Assembly (NCBI RefSeq): GCF_002995495.1
Contig: NZ_PVZV01000002.1
Coordinates: forward strand, 62,001 to 126,000
Direction of reading: 5' to 3'
DNA: 64,000 bases
DNA from: Actinocorallia populi
Lineage (GTDB): Bacteria > Actinomycetota > Actinomycetes > Streptosporangiales > Streptosporangiaceae
Positions 9,795 through 17,656 of this stretch are shown here, piece by piece. The translations under genes were made by a program, and so were the position numbers. The notes below the pieces were generated by a model, which had not been told where the DNA came from, searched no databases, and saw only the letters and a list, made by a program, of their open reading frames with translations. Position 1 is the first letter of the stretch. Each line of letters begins with the position of its first letter.

Positions 9795-10340
9795 ATGCCA
9801 CGAGGCGCCTACCTCCACCTGTCCTCGGGCGTCGTAGAGGAGTTCCAGTGCGCCCCCGGCCCCGCCGGCTGGCGCTACGTCGCCCCCGGCGTCGACCTGA
9901 CCGTCGACAGCCGCTGGCGCCCCGCCCGCCTGGAACTGAAGACCTCCTCCTGGACCCTGCGCGGCGGCAGCGCGGGCCGCGACCTCCTGTGGGTCCGCGG
10001 CGACCGCGAGCACTCCGCCGAGGCCCTCGCCTTCCTCGGCGCCTCCCCGGCCTTCCTCATCGCCATCGCCCGCTCCCTGCGGCTGGCCCCCGGCGCCTTT
10101 GCCACCCTCCCCCTGGTCGAGATCACCGGTGAGTCCCTCGCCACGCGGACCACCACCCACCGCTGGACCCTGGTCTCGGTGGAGTCCCACCCCACCGACC
10201 TCGGCCCCCTGCCCGTGGAGACCTGGCAGACCACCGACCTGGAGACCGCCGAGACCACCGGGTTCCACCTCGCCGGCGACGTCGTCCTGGCCGCCCCCGA
10301 CCTCGAACTCACCCGCCTCGACTCCCCGCCCACTCTCTGA
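9795..10340 (+). CDS. Hypothetical protein coupled to the second AhcY
   Basis: I do not recognise this 181 aa protein. The ATG starts one base after the preceding stop, so it is in the ahcY operon. There is no signal peptide, membrane segment or Cys cluster; Cys occurs only once, near the N-terminus. Predicted character is beta-rich: alternating hydrophobic strands (YLHLSSGVVEEFQC, RLELKTSSWTLRGG, HRWTLVSVESHP) and one helix (ALAFLGASPAFLIAIARSLRL). Repeated Thr-rich stretches and ETWQTTDLETAETTGFHL suggest a small lipid- or ligand-binding barrel (weak inference). Confidence 0.75.
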   Translation: MPRGAYLHLSSGVVEEFQCAPGPAGWRYVAPGVDLTVDSRWRPARLELKTSSWTLRGGSAGRDLLWVRGDREHSAEALAFLGASPAFLIAIARSLRLAPGAFATLPLVEITGESLATRTTTHRWTLVSVESHPTDLGPLPVETWQTTDLETAETTGFHLAGDVVLAAPDLELTRLDSPPTL

Positions 10341-10367
10341 CCGGCTGAAGACGCCGCAGGGGGAGGG

Positions 10368-10397
10368 TTGACACGGGGTGGAGGGAGGCGCTGAGAT
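10368..10397 (+). promoter_or_regulatory. Promoter of the ArsR/CDF operon, probably leaderless
   Basis: TTGACA at 10368-10373 and TGAGAT at 10392-10397, 18 nt apart. The ATG of the regulator begins at 10404, where transcription would be expected to start, and there is no GGAGG at proper distance. The message is therefore probably leaderless. Confidence 0.55.
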
Positions 10398-10401
10398 TGA
10401 T

Positions 10402-10421
10402 ATATGAACAGTTCTTCAGAT
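10402..10421. promoter_or_regulatory. ArsR/SmtB-type operator over the start codon
   Basis: Imperfect dyad ATATGAACA - GT - TCTTCAGAT, 7 of 9 positions symmetrical. It matches the ATATGAACA half-site typical of SmtB/ArsR metalloregulator operators. It covers the start codon and the expected transcription start, fitting autorepression. Confidence 0.65.
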
Positions 10422-10811
10422 GAGCGGGTGGTCGGATTGGACGGGTGCGCCGTCCGGGTGGTGGACGGCGACCGGGTGGCCTCGGTGCGGGAGCGGATGC
10501 CGGCGGAGCGGGATCTCGCCGACACGGCCGAGGTGTTCGGGTTGCTGTCGGATCCGGGGAGGTTGCGGCTGCTGCTGGGGTTGCGGGAGGGGGAGCTGTG
10601 CGTCTGTGATCTGGCGGCGGTCAGCGGGATGAGCGAGTCTGCGGTCTCGCACGCGCTGCGGTTGTTGCGGGCGCACCGGGTGGTGACGGCGCGCCGGTCG
10701 GGGCGGATGGCCTACTACCGGCTGGACGACGCCCATGTGCGGATGCTGCTGGATCTGGCGGTGGCGCACATCGAGCACTGCGAGGTCATGCATCCGGAGC
10801 GGGAGGGCTGA
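10404..10811 (+). CDS. ArsR/SmtB-family metal-sensing repressor
   Basis: 135 aa winged-helix repressor. The recognition region holds ELCVCDLAAVSGMSESAVSHAL, containing the two-Cys alpha-3 ELCVCDL motif. The last helix has DAHVRMLLDLAVAHIEHCE, matching the alpha-5 zinc site pattern (Asp, His, then His and Glu about ten residues on). Both sites suggest Zn/Cd/Pb-type sensing and derepression of the CDF exporter that starts two bases after its stop. Regulation is supported by the operator over its own start codon. Confidence 0.9.
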   Translation: MNSSSDERVVGLDGCAVRVVDGDRVASVRERMPAERDLADTAEVFGLLSDPGRLRLLLGLREGELCVCDLAAVSGMSESAVSHALRLLRAHRVVTARRSGRMAYYRLDDAHVRMLLDLAVAHIEHCEVMHPEREG

Positions 10812-10812
10812 G

Positions 10813-11742
10813 ATGGGTGCGGGACACGGCCACGGGCATGGCCACGGTCACGGGCACGTGCAGGGGCACGCGGGCGGGCGGCACCGGTGGCGGCTGCAGG
10901 TGTCGTTCGTTCTGACGGCGGCCTTCTTCGTCGTCGAGCTGGTCTACGGGCTGGTGTCGGGGTCGCTGGCGCTGCTGTCGGACGCGGGGCACATGGCGGG
11001 CGACGTGCTGGCGCTGGGCGTCGCGCTGGTCGCGACGAAGATCGCCACCCGGCCCGACCTGACGGGGCGGCGGACGTACGGGTCGTACCGGGCGGAGGTG
11101 TTCGCGTCCGGGTTCGCGGTGCTGGTGATGCTGGGCACCGCCGGCTACATCGTGGTGGAGGCGCTGGGGCGGATCGGGGAGCGGGTCGAGGTGTCGGCAG
11201 GGCCGATGCTCGTGGTCGGCGCGCTGGGCCTGGCGGTCAACCTCGTCGCGCTGATGCTGCTGCGGGCGGGTGCGTCCGAGAGCATGAACGTCCGGGGCGC
11301 CTACCTGGAGGTGCTCGCCGACGCCGCGGGGTCCGTCGGCGTGATCGCGGCGGGAGCGCTGGTCGTCGCGACCGGGCAGGCGCTCTTCGACACCGTCATC
11401 GCGCTGGCCATCGCGGTGTTCGTGGTGGTCAGGGCGGTGGCGCTGGGCCGCCAGGTGCTGGCGGTGCTGGGCCAGCACGCGCCCGAGGAGGTCGACGTCA
11501 CGGCGCTGACCGGGGACCTGGCCGCCCTCGAGGGCGTGCAGGAGGTGCACGACCTGCACCTGTGGACGCTGACGTCCGGGATGCACGTGGCGACCGCGCA
11601 CCTGGTGACGGCCGAGGGCGCCGACGGGCACGCGGTGCTGGACCAGGCGAGGGACCTGCTGCGGGACGGCTATTCCATCGAGCACGCCACCCTGCAGGTC
11701 GAACCGGCCGACCACACGGGCTGCGAGGAGGTCGGCTGGTGA
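10813..11742 (+). CDS. CDF family zinc-type efflux transporter (CzcD/ZitB-like)
   Basis: 309 aa. The true ATG is at 10813, one base after the repressor stop; the frame extends upstream within arsR. It begins with a His-Gly repeat (GHGHGHGHGHGH), a cytoplasmic metal-binding tail. Six hydrophobic segments follow, containing LLSDAGHMAGDV (TM2 His/Asp) and YLEVLADAAGSVGV (TM5 Asp/Asp), the classic transport site. The C-terminal domain ends with VHDLHLWTLTSGMHVATAHL and IEHATLQVEP as in CzcD. It is the metal effector of the ArsR-controlled operon. Confidence 0.93.
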   Translation: MGAGHGHGHGHGHGHVQGHAGGRHRWRLQVSFVLTAAFFVVELVYGLVSGSLALLSDAGHMAGDVLALGVALVATKIATRPDLTGRRTYGSYRAEVFASGFAVLVMLGTAGYIVVEALGRIGERVEVSAGPMLVVGALGLAVNLVALMLLRAGASESMNVRGAYLEVLADAAGSVGVIAAGALVVATGQALFDTVIALAIAVFVVVRAVALGRQVLAVLGQHAPEEVDVTALTGDLAALEGVQEVHDLHLWTLTSGMHVATAHLVTAEGADGHAVLDQARDLLRDGYSIEHATLQVEPADHTGCEEVGW

Positions 11743-11806
11743 ACCGGAGCCGCCCGTTTAACCGTTCCGGAGCGTAGCGGGCGGGACGCCGGGGGATGTC
11801 GGCGCT

Positions 11807-14263
11807 GTGGACGAGGGCGCGGACGACGCGGAGGAGGTGCGGCTCGCCCTGGTGATGAACGGGGGAGCCGGCTTCGCGGTGTGGATGGGCGGGGTCGCCC
11901 ACGAACTCGACCTGCTGCGCCGCGCCTCACGGGGCGAGCCGGAGAAGGACGTTCGGAAGAGCGACCTGCCCGTCTTCCGGTTCTGGCGGAAGGTCACCAG
12001 GGAGGGCGCGGCGCCCCGAAGGGTGCGCATCGACATCATCGCGGGCACGTCGGCGGGCGGCCTGAACGGGCTGATGCTGGCCACCGCGATCGGCCGGAAC
12101 ACGGCGCTGACCGGGCTCAGGGAGCTGTGGCAGCGGTCGGCCGCCCTGGACCGGCTGCTGGCCGAGCCCTCCGAGCACAGCCTGTTCAGCGGGGAGTTCT
12201 TCGACGCCGAACTCCAGGAGGCCCTGGAGAGCATCCCGCAGGGGGACACGGACGTCGCCAAGCCCGAATCGGTGACGCTGTTCATGACGGCCACCGCCCT
12301 CGACGGCAGGTTCCGTTCCTACACCGACAGTTTCGGCAACCACTTCAACGTCCGGGACCGCCGGAGGCTCTACCGCTTCGAGCGCTACAGCGAAGAAGCC
12401 ATCACCTACCTCCCCGAAGACGGGACGTGGCGGATCCAGAAGAGCCGTCCCCGCAACGACTTCGTGGTCGCCAACACCGGCTCCCTCGTCCGGGTGGCGC
12501 GCGCGACCGCCGGTTTCCCGGTCGCCTTCCCGCCCGTCAGCGAACTCCCGCTGCTGGAGTACCGGGAGCTGCCCGAGAAGGTGTTCGACGATCCGGCCAG
12601 TTGCGTCATGGACGGAGGCGTCCTGAACAACGCGCCTTTCGGGCCGGTCCTGGAGACGATCACCAAACGCCCGCTGGACCGGAAGGTGCAACGTGTCGTC
12701 GTCTACGTCGTCCCGTCCGGAGGGCGGCTTCCGGAGGAGAAGGTCAAAGGCGCGGCGTGCGAGGAGGCCACCGTCGGAACCGCCGGTTTCAGCGCCCTCG
12801 GACTCCCGCAGGAGGCCGATTTCCGGATCGGCACGGAAGACCTGGCCGCACGTCTGCGCACCAGTGTCCGCTCGACGCGGGAGGAACTGTTCGCCCGCCT
12901 CCACGAGGTCAGAACGGGAACGGGCCAGGCGACCCTTCCCGACCTGCCCGCCCTGGCCCGGGGCATGTTCTCCGAGTACCGCTTCAACCGTGCCCGCGGT
13001 GTCATCCTGGAGATGCGGGAACTGCTCGCCGCCGCCGACACCGTCACGTCACTGGTCTTCCCGCCGCAGGTGGAGACCGCGGAGGTGCACGAGTTCCTGG
13101 CGCGGCGGCCGGGATTCCGCTGGATCCCCCCGGACGATCCGGACTGCCTCATCGCCTGGGACAGGACCTGGCGATGGGGCCTCCTTCCGGCGGAGAGGGT
13201 GCTCCAGACGCTCAGCGGCCATCTGCAGGAGTACGCGGACACCGAGGATCACACGCTCAGGCCCGCCGCCCAGACCAGGCTGATCGAGGGCGCGAAGGCC
13301 GTCAACGGTGAGCTGCGCAGGGTGCTGGCCGTCAAGGACGCCGTCATCCGGCAGATCCAGCGGTCGCTCCCGCGCTCCGGCCGCCTCTCCGACCGGGAGG
13401 CCGCCCAGCTGCTCGACGAGATCTTCCGGAGACTGGCGGTCCCCGAAGCCGTCGCGGCGTTCGTCCGCGACGGCGGCGACCATTACGCGCGGGCCGTCGC
13501 CGAGGCGGAGGGACGCTGGAACGGCACGTGGGACGTGGTGGCGGACTGCCTCGCCATCGAGGTCCTCACCCAGTCCTTCGTCCCGCCTTCGGGCGTCACC
13601 GAGACCCTCACCCCGCACTTCGACTTCCTGCGCCTGGGCCCCGACACCATGAGCCGCCTGTTCAACGACGACCGTTTCGGCGACCTGGGGGAGCGGAAAC
13701 TGTACGGGGTCCGCTTCCAGCATTTCGGCGCGTTCGCCGAGGCGGGCTGGCGCGATTCCGATTTCGTCTGGGGCAGGCTCGACGCCGCCCACCACCTGCT
13801 CCCGCTCTTCCTGCCCTCGGCCGAGGAGGTGCGCGCGGCGGAGACCGAGCTGCACGGGCTCATCCTCAACGCGGAACTCGGCTCCGACGGCGTCGCGTGG
13901 ATGCGGGAGCACCTGACGGTCCTGCAGCGGAGCGGCAGCGATCTGGATCTGCTGCCGACGATCCCCAGGACCTACGAGACACTGCGCACGAGGGACGCGG
14001 TGAGCCGTGCCGTCTTCCGCGTCGTCGACAAGATCGCCGGGCACAGGGTGCGCCCCCGTTTCCTGCGGGTCTGGCTGCGGCGGGAGACCGGATACGTCCT
14101 CGACGAGTTCTGGCGCGCCTCGCAGGGGCCCTCGCCCCGCACCGCCCCCCGCGCGGCCCTGGACGCCGTCCGGGCGGTCTTCGTCCGCGTCGCCGTCCGC
14201 CTGGCGGTGCTCGCCGTCGTCCTGCTGCTGGTCGGCGTCCTCGTCGGCGCCCTCTTCGGCTGA
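11807..14263 (+). CDS. Patatin-like phospholipase-related protein (TIGR03607/DUF3376 type)
   Basis: 818 aa from GTG 11807. The N-terminal ~320 residues are a patatin domain: Gly-rich oxyanion region NGGAGFAVWMGGVAHEL, nucleophile elbow GTSAGG (Ser82), and the dyad Asp269 in MDGGVLNN. The remainder matches the long helical C-terminal part of the actinobacterial patatin-related family, with HFDFLRLGPD and ERKLYGVRFQHFGAF. A single C-terminal hydrophobic helix (residues ~790-815) would anchor it to the membrane. Likely a lipid acyl hydrolase; substrate unknown. No partner gene is evident; it is 64 nt after the CDF gene. Confidence 0.85.
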   Translation: MDEGADDAEEVRLALVMNGGAGFAVWMGGVAHELDLLRRASRGEPEKDVRKSDLPVFRFWRKVTREGAAPRRVRIDIIAGTSAGGLNGLMLATAIGRNTALTGLRELWQRSAALDRLLAEPSEHSLFSGEFFDAELQEALESIPQGDTDVAKPESVTLFMTATALDGRFRSYTDSFGNHFNVRDRRRLYRFERYSEEAITYLPEDGTWRIQKSRPRNDFVVANTGSLVRVARATAGFPVAFPPVSELPLLEYRELPEKVFDDPASCVMDGGVLNNAPFGPVLETITKRPLDRKVQRVVVYVVPSGGRLPEEKVKGAACEEATVGTAGFSALGLPQEADFRIGTEDLAARLRTSVRSTREELFARLHEVRTGTGQATLPDLPALARGMFSEYRFNRARGVILEMRELLAAADTVTSLVFPPQVETAEVHEFLARRPGFRWIPPDDPDCLIAWDRTWRWGLLPAERVLQTLSGHLQEYADTEDHTLRPAAQTRLIEGAKAVNGELRRVLAVKDAVIRQIQRSLPRSGRLSDREAAQLLDEIFRRLAVPEAVAAFVRDGGDHYARAVAEAEGRWNGTWDVVADCLAIEVLTQSFVPPSGVTETLTPHFDFLRLGPDTMSRLFNDDRFGDLGERKLYGVRFQHFGAFAEAGWRDSDFVWGRLDAAHHLLPLFLPSAEEVRAAETELHGLILNAELGSDGVAWMREHLTVLQRSGSDLDLLPTIPRTYETLRTRDAVSRAVFRVVDKIAGHRVRPRFLRVWLRRETGYVLDEFWRASQGPSPRTAPRAALDAVRAVFVRVAVRLAVLAVVLLLVGVLVGALFG

Positions 14264-14284
14264 CCCGCGGGCGGGCGCGGGCCG

Positions 14285-14743
14285 TCAGAGGGGGTCGAGG
14301 CCGTCCTGGATCAGTTCGCAGATCTCCTTGAGCTGGGTGACCTGTTCGGGGGTGAGCCGGTCGAAGACGCGGGAGCGCACCTCCTCGACGTGGCCGGGGG
14401 CGGTCTCGACCAGGGTGCGCATGCCTTCGGCGGTGAGCGCGGCCAGCAGGCCGCGCCCGTCGGACGGGCAGCGGTCGCGGGTCACCCAGCCGCGGCGCTC
14501 CATGCTGGTGACGGCGTGGGTGAGGCGGCTCTGGGAGTAGCGCAGGCGGCGCGCGAGGTCGCTCATGCGCATCGTGCGGTCGGGGGCCTCGGAGAGGGCG
14601 ACGAGGATCCAGTAGTAGGCGTGGGGCATGCCCGCGTCCCGCTGGAGCTGGCGGTCGAGGGCCTCGTCGAGCAACTGGTTGGAGAGCAGGTACGCGCGCC
14701 AGGCGGCCTGCTCCTCCGGGTTCAGCCAGCGGGGGGTGGACAT
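14285..14743 (-). CDS. MarR-family transcriptional regulator
   Basis: 152 aa winged-helix regulator, N-terminus MSTPRWLNPEEQAAWRAYLL. The central HTH is MRMSDLARRLRYSQSRLTHAV followed by the wing WVTRDRCPSDGRGLLAALT, with the DxR motif typical of MarR. It is divergent from a VOC-family gene 79 nt away, with a TTGA-N4-TCAA dyad between them, so it probably controls that gene and itself. It ends 21 nt from the convergent patatin-like gene. Confidence 0.92.
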   Translation of the reverse strand: MSTPRWLNPEEQAAWRAYLLSNQLLDEALDRQLQRDAGMPHAYYWILVALSEAPDRTMRMSDLARRLRYSQSRLTHAVTSMERRGWVTRDRCPSDGRGLLAALTAEGMRTLVETAPGHVEEVRSRVFDRLTPEQVTQLKEICELIQDGLDPL

Positions 14744-14759
14744 GCGACCATTCTACGGA

Positions 14760-14777
14760 TAGTTGAGAGTTCAAGTA
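14760..14777. promoter_or_regulatory. MarR operator candidate
   Basis: TAGTTGA - GAGT - TCAAGTA, 6 of 7 arm positions symmetrical, in the divergent MarR/VOC gap. Spacing and the TTGA/TCAA core are those of many MarR-family operators. Confidence 0.65.
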
Positions 14778-14822
14778 AGCTCGGTTACCGTAGGGTACAC
14801 CTCTTCAACCCGGGAGCCCGGC

Positions 14823-15365
14823 ATGTCGATCACCCGCCTCAACCACGCCGTCCTCTACGTCCGCGACGTGCAGCGCAGCCGCGAGTTCTACGAGGACGTC
14901 CTGGGTTTTCGCACGCTGATCTTCCTTCCCGGGCAGGCCGCCTTCTTCCGGGCGTCCGGCTCCACCAACGACCACGACCTCGGCCTGTTCCAGATCGGCT
15001 CCGCCGCCGCGCCGTCGCCGGCGGGCCGCACCAGCGTCGGCCTCTACCACCTGGCCTGGGAGGTCGACACCCTCACCGAACTCGAGCGCATGCGCACCGT
15101 GCTCGCCGGCGCCGGCGCCCTCGTCGGGGCGTCCGACCACGTCCTGACCAAGTCCCTGTACGCCCAGGACCCCGACGGGCTGGAGTTCGAGGTCTGCTGG
15201 ATCGTCCCCGCCGCCCTCATCACCGAGGCCGACCGCGAGCGGGCCGCCTCCGACCTGCGCCCCCGGCCGCTGGACCTCGCCGGCGAGATCGCCCGCTACG
15301 GCGCGGACACGCCCGGCGGCATCGGCGTCTCGATCCCGGCCTTCCCGGCGGTGAGCCCCGAGTAG
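14823..15365 (+). CDS. VOC-family (glyoxalase/extradiol dioxygenase fold) protein
   Basis: 180 aa from ATG 14823, preceded by GGGAG. Two paired beta-alpha-beta-beta-beta modules. His8 (LNHAVLYVRD), His76 (LYHLAWEV) and Glu123 (GLEFEV) form the 2-His-1-carboxylate metal triad of extradiol dioxygenases and related enzymes. The DPDGLEFEVCW end motif is characteristic. It may act on an aromatic or electrophilic compound sensed by the divergent MarR protein (inference). The substrate is unknown. Confidence 0.88.
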   Translation: MSITRLNHAVLYVRDVQRSREFYEDVLGFRTLIFLPGQAAFFRASGSTNDHDLGLFQIGSAAAPSPAGRTSVGLYHLAWEVDTLTELERMRTVLAGAGALVGASDHVLTKSLYAQDPDGLEFEVCWIVPAALITEADRERAASDLRPRPLDLAGEIARYGADTPGGIGVSIPAFPAVSPE

Positions 15366-15420
15366 TCCACCTTTCGCCAGTACCATCGGTCGACCTGGTA
15401 CACGGCGGGAGGAGACGGTA

Positions 15421-16764
15421 GTGGGCGCCGGACACCACCACGGGCGGGACGAACCGGCACCCCGGGGCGTGCTGCTGGGAACGCTCGCGGTGCTCGTCCC
15501 GCTGGCCGTCGCGACGCTGGCCGGACTGGTCTGGTTGTGGCCGTCGGGCTCCGGCGCGGGCGGCGAGGAGGGCGTGCGGGTCGAGCGCATCGCCGGGACG
15601 ATCATCTCCGTCGAGCTCAGGCCCTGCCCGAAGGGCGGCGCGCCGGGCGAGGCCCCGCTGGACATGGGCGCCGAGGCCGCCGCCACCGACCCCCGGCGGT
15701 GCGGGACGGCCACCGTGCAGCTGCCCGCCGGGCAGGTCGCCCAGGTGGAGCTGCCCAGCGGCCCCGGCAGCCAGATCTTCGGCGCCGGGGACGACGTGCT
15801 GCTGCTGGCGGTCCCGGGCGGCAGCCCCAACGGCGACCGCTACCAGCTGTCGGACCACGACCGCTCGAACCCGTTGTGGATCATGGTCGCCGCCTTCGCG
15901 CTGGCCATCGTCGCGTTCGGGCGCCTGCGCGGGCTGACGGCGCTGCTCGGACTGGTGATCACGTTCGCGCTGCTGACGCTGTTCCTGCTCCCGGCGATCC
16001 TGGAGGGCCACCCGCCCCTGCTCGCGGCGATCGTCTGCGCCGCCGCGATCATCCTGGCCGTGCTGTACCTGACGCACGGCTTCACCACGACGACCTCGCT
16101 GGCGGTCATCGGCACCCTGGCGAGCCTGAGCCTCACCGGGCTGCTGGCCGTCCTCGCCCTGGACCTCGCCCACCTCTACGGCATCACGGACGAGAGCTCC
16201 CTCTACCTGGACGTCAGCTACCAGATCAACACGCAGGGCCTGCTGCTGGCGAGCATCATCATCGGCTCCCTCGGCGTGCTCGACGACGTCACCGTCACGC
16301 AGGCCGCGACCGTCCGGGAACTGGCCCGCGCCAATCCGCACTACGGGTTCGCGGCGCTCTACCGGGCGGCCGCCCGCGTGGGGCGCGCGCACATCGCGTC
16401 GGTCGTCAACACGATCGTCCTGGCCTACGCGGGTGCTTCGCTGCCGCTGCTGCTGCTGTTCCAGCTCGGCGACCAGGGGACGCAGCAGGCCCTCACCAAC
16501 CCGGTGGTCGCCCAGGAGATCGTCCGCAGCGTCGTCGGGACGCTCGGGCTCATCGCGGCGGTCCCGCTCACCACGGCTCTGGCGGCCTTCGCCGCCGCGC
16601 GCTCCCGGGACGCCTCAACCGTCGCGGCGCACGGGGGACCAGACGGAGGGGAGCGGGGGATGGACCATGCGCGTGCAATGGTCGCGCACCCTGCCGAGGG
16701 CAGGCCCGGCGGCCCTGTCATGCCACAGGAACGACCAGGGGTAGACCGGGGTCGGTTCGATTAG
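15421..16764 (+). CDS. YibE/F-family membrane protein
   Basis: 447 aa from GTG 15421. A His-rich N-terminus (AGHHHGRD), TM1 (VLLGTLAVLVPLAVATLAGLV) and an extracytoplasmic beta-rich domain (~50-155) precede about seven membrane helices. Conserved TTTTSLAVIGTLASL and IIIGSLGVLDDVTVTQAATV identify the YibE/F family, whose function is unsettled. The membrane part ends near residue 395. The last ~50 residues are low-complexity and lie antisense to the end of the LysR gene (150-nt overlap), so this tail may be a late-stop artefact of evolution rather than a functional domain. Confidence 0.88.
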   Translation: MGAGHHHGRDEPAPRGVLLGTLAVLVPLAVATLAGLVWLWPSGSGAGGEEGVRVERIAGTIISVELRPCPKGGAPGEAPLDMGAEAAATDPRRCGTATVQLPAGQVAQVELPSGPGSQIFGAGDDVLLLAVPGGSPNGDRYQLSDHDRSNPLWIMVAAFALAIVAFGRLRGLTALLGLVITFALLTLFLLPAILEGHPPLLAAIVCAAAIILAVLYLTHGFTTTTSLAVIGTLASLSLTGLLAVLALDLAHLYGITDESSLYLDVSYQINTQGLLLASIIIGSLGVLDDVTVTQAATVRELARANPHYGFAALYRAAARVGRAHIASVVNTIVLAYAGASLPLLLLFQLGDQGTQQALTNPVVAQEIVRSVVGTLGLIAAVPLTTALAAFAAARSRDASTVAAHGGPDGGERGMDHARAMVAHPAEGRPGGPVMPQERPGVDRGRFD

Positions 16765-17541
16765 CCGGAGGCGGCGCAGCTCGTGCCGCGCGGGCCAGAC
16801 GATACGTGTTCTTGCGCCGACGAACGTCGCCACGGTACGGGAGTCGGCGATGACGTCCAGGAGGTGCTCGACACCGAAATCCGGGCCGGTGGAGTCGATT
16901 TCGACGTCGAAGGCCGTAGCCAGCGACGCGTAGTAGGCCGCCCACTCTGTGCCGGGGACGATGCCCGGCACCCACAGACGGTACGTCGCCAGGTCGGTCA
17001 TGCGGATGTTCTTGGCGTGCGCCAGCGGATGGCGGGGGCCGACGAGTACTTCCAGAGGCTCGTCGTAGACGTGGACGTGCTGGATTCCCGGAGGAAGCGC
17101 CCCGGGGTCCTGGAGGTAGGTGAATGCGGCGTCGATCGAGCCGTCCCGCAACGCCGAGACCGCGGCCTCTCCGTCGGAGAGGGTGACCACGTCGAGTTGG
17201 ACGTCCGGGTGGGACGCGTGGAAGTCGTAGAGCAGGTCGGCCGCGGCCAGCCGCCTGCCCCGAACGTCGACGCGGAGAGGGCGGACACCCGGCCGGACCG
17301 ACTGGACGGCCCGGTCCACGGCGGCTAGCAGCGTCTTCGCGTGGGGAAGCAGGACCCGGCCGTCGACGGTCAGCTCGGCGCGGCGGGGGCCGCGGCGGAA
17401 CAAGACGACGTCCAAGGACTTCTCCAGGGACGCGATCCGCTTCGACACGGCCTGCTGGGAGACGCCCAGAGACAGCGCCGCGTCCTGGAAGCCGCCCTCC
17501 TCCACGACGCTCACGAAAGCACGTACGGCTTCGGTGTTCAT
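16615..17541 (-). CDS. LysR-family transcriptional regulator
   Basis: 308 aa. The N-terminal HTH (MNTEAVRAFVSVVEEGGFQ, then SLGVSQQAVSKRIASLEKSL) is followed by a periplasmic-binding-type effector domain (RPLRVDVRGRRLAAADLLYDFH to WSFLWHDRA). It is divergent from an MFS exporter gene, with a LysR-type dyad between them, suggesting that it activates the transporter in response to a small ligand. The coding end runs 150 nt into the convergent YibE/F gene. Confidence 0.9.
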   Translation of the reverse strand: MNTEAVRAFVSVVEEGGFQDAALSLGVSQQAVSKRIASLEKSLDVVLFRRGPRRAELTVDGRVLLPHAKTLLAAVDRAVQSVRPGVRPLRVDVRGRRLAAADLLYDFHASHPDVQLDVVTLSDGEAAVSALRDGSIDAAFTYLQDPGALPPGIQHVHVYDEPLEVLVGPRHPLAHAKNIRMTDLATYRLWVPGIVPGTEWAAYYASLATAFDVEIDSTGPDFGVEHLLDVIADSRTVATFVGARTRIVWPARHELRRLRLIEPTPVYPWSFLWHDRAAGPALGRVRDHCTRMVHPPLPSVWSPVRRDG

Positions 17542-17552
17542 GGCGGCAACTT

Positions 17553-17567
17553 ACAACTTCTGGTTGT
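17553..17567. promoter_or_regulatory. LysR-type binding site candidate
   Basis: ACAAC - TTCTG - GTTGT, a 15-bp dyad fitting the T-N11-A architecture, 12 nt upstream of the LysR start codon and ~90 nt upstream of the MFS start. GGCAACC and CAACTT repeats nearby may be secondary half-sites. Confidence 0.55.
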
Positions 17568-17656
17568 GGCAACCGCCTTCGGTTGTTTGCCTTCCAAGGT
17601 CTTTCCCCTGTTTTCTGGCTGGCCTGTCAACGTCTGGTTGTTCTGGAGGTGCGTGG

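Noticed and set aside
17534-17656. N-terminal extension of the MFS transporter
   Set aside because: The segment is Cys/Pro/Trp-rich, overlaps the LysR start and has no ribosome site; the TTG at 17657 with GGAGG fits better.
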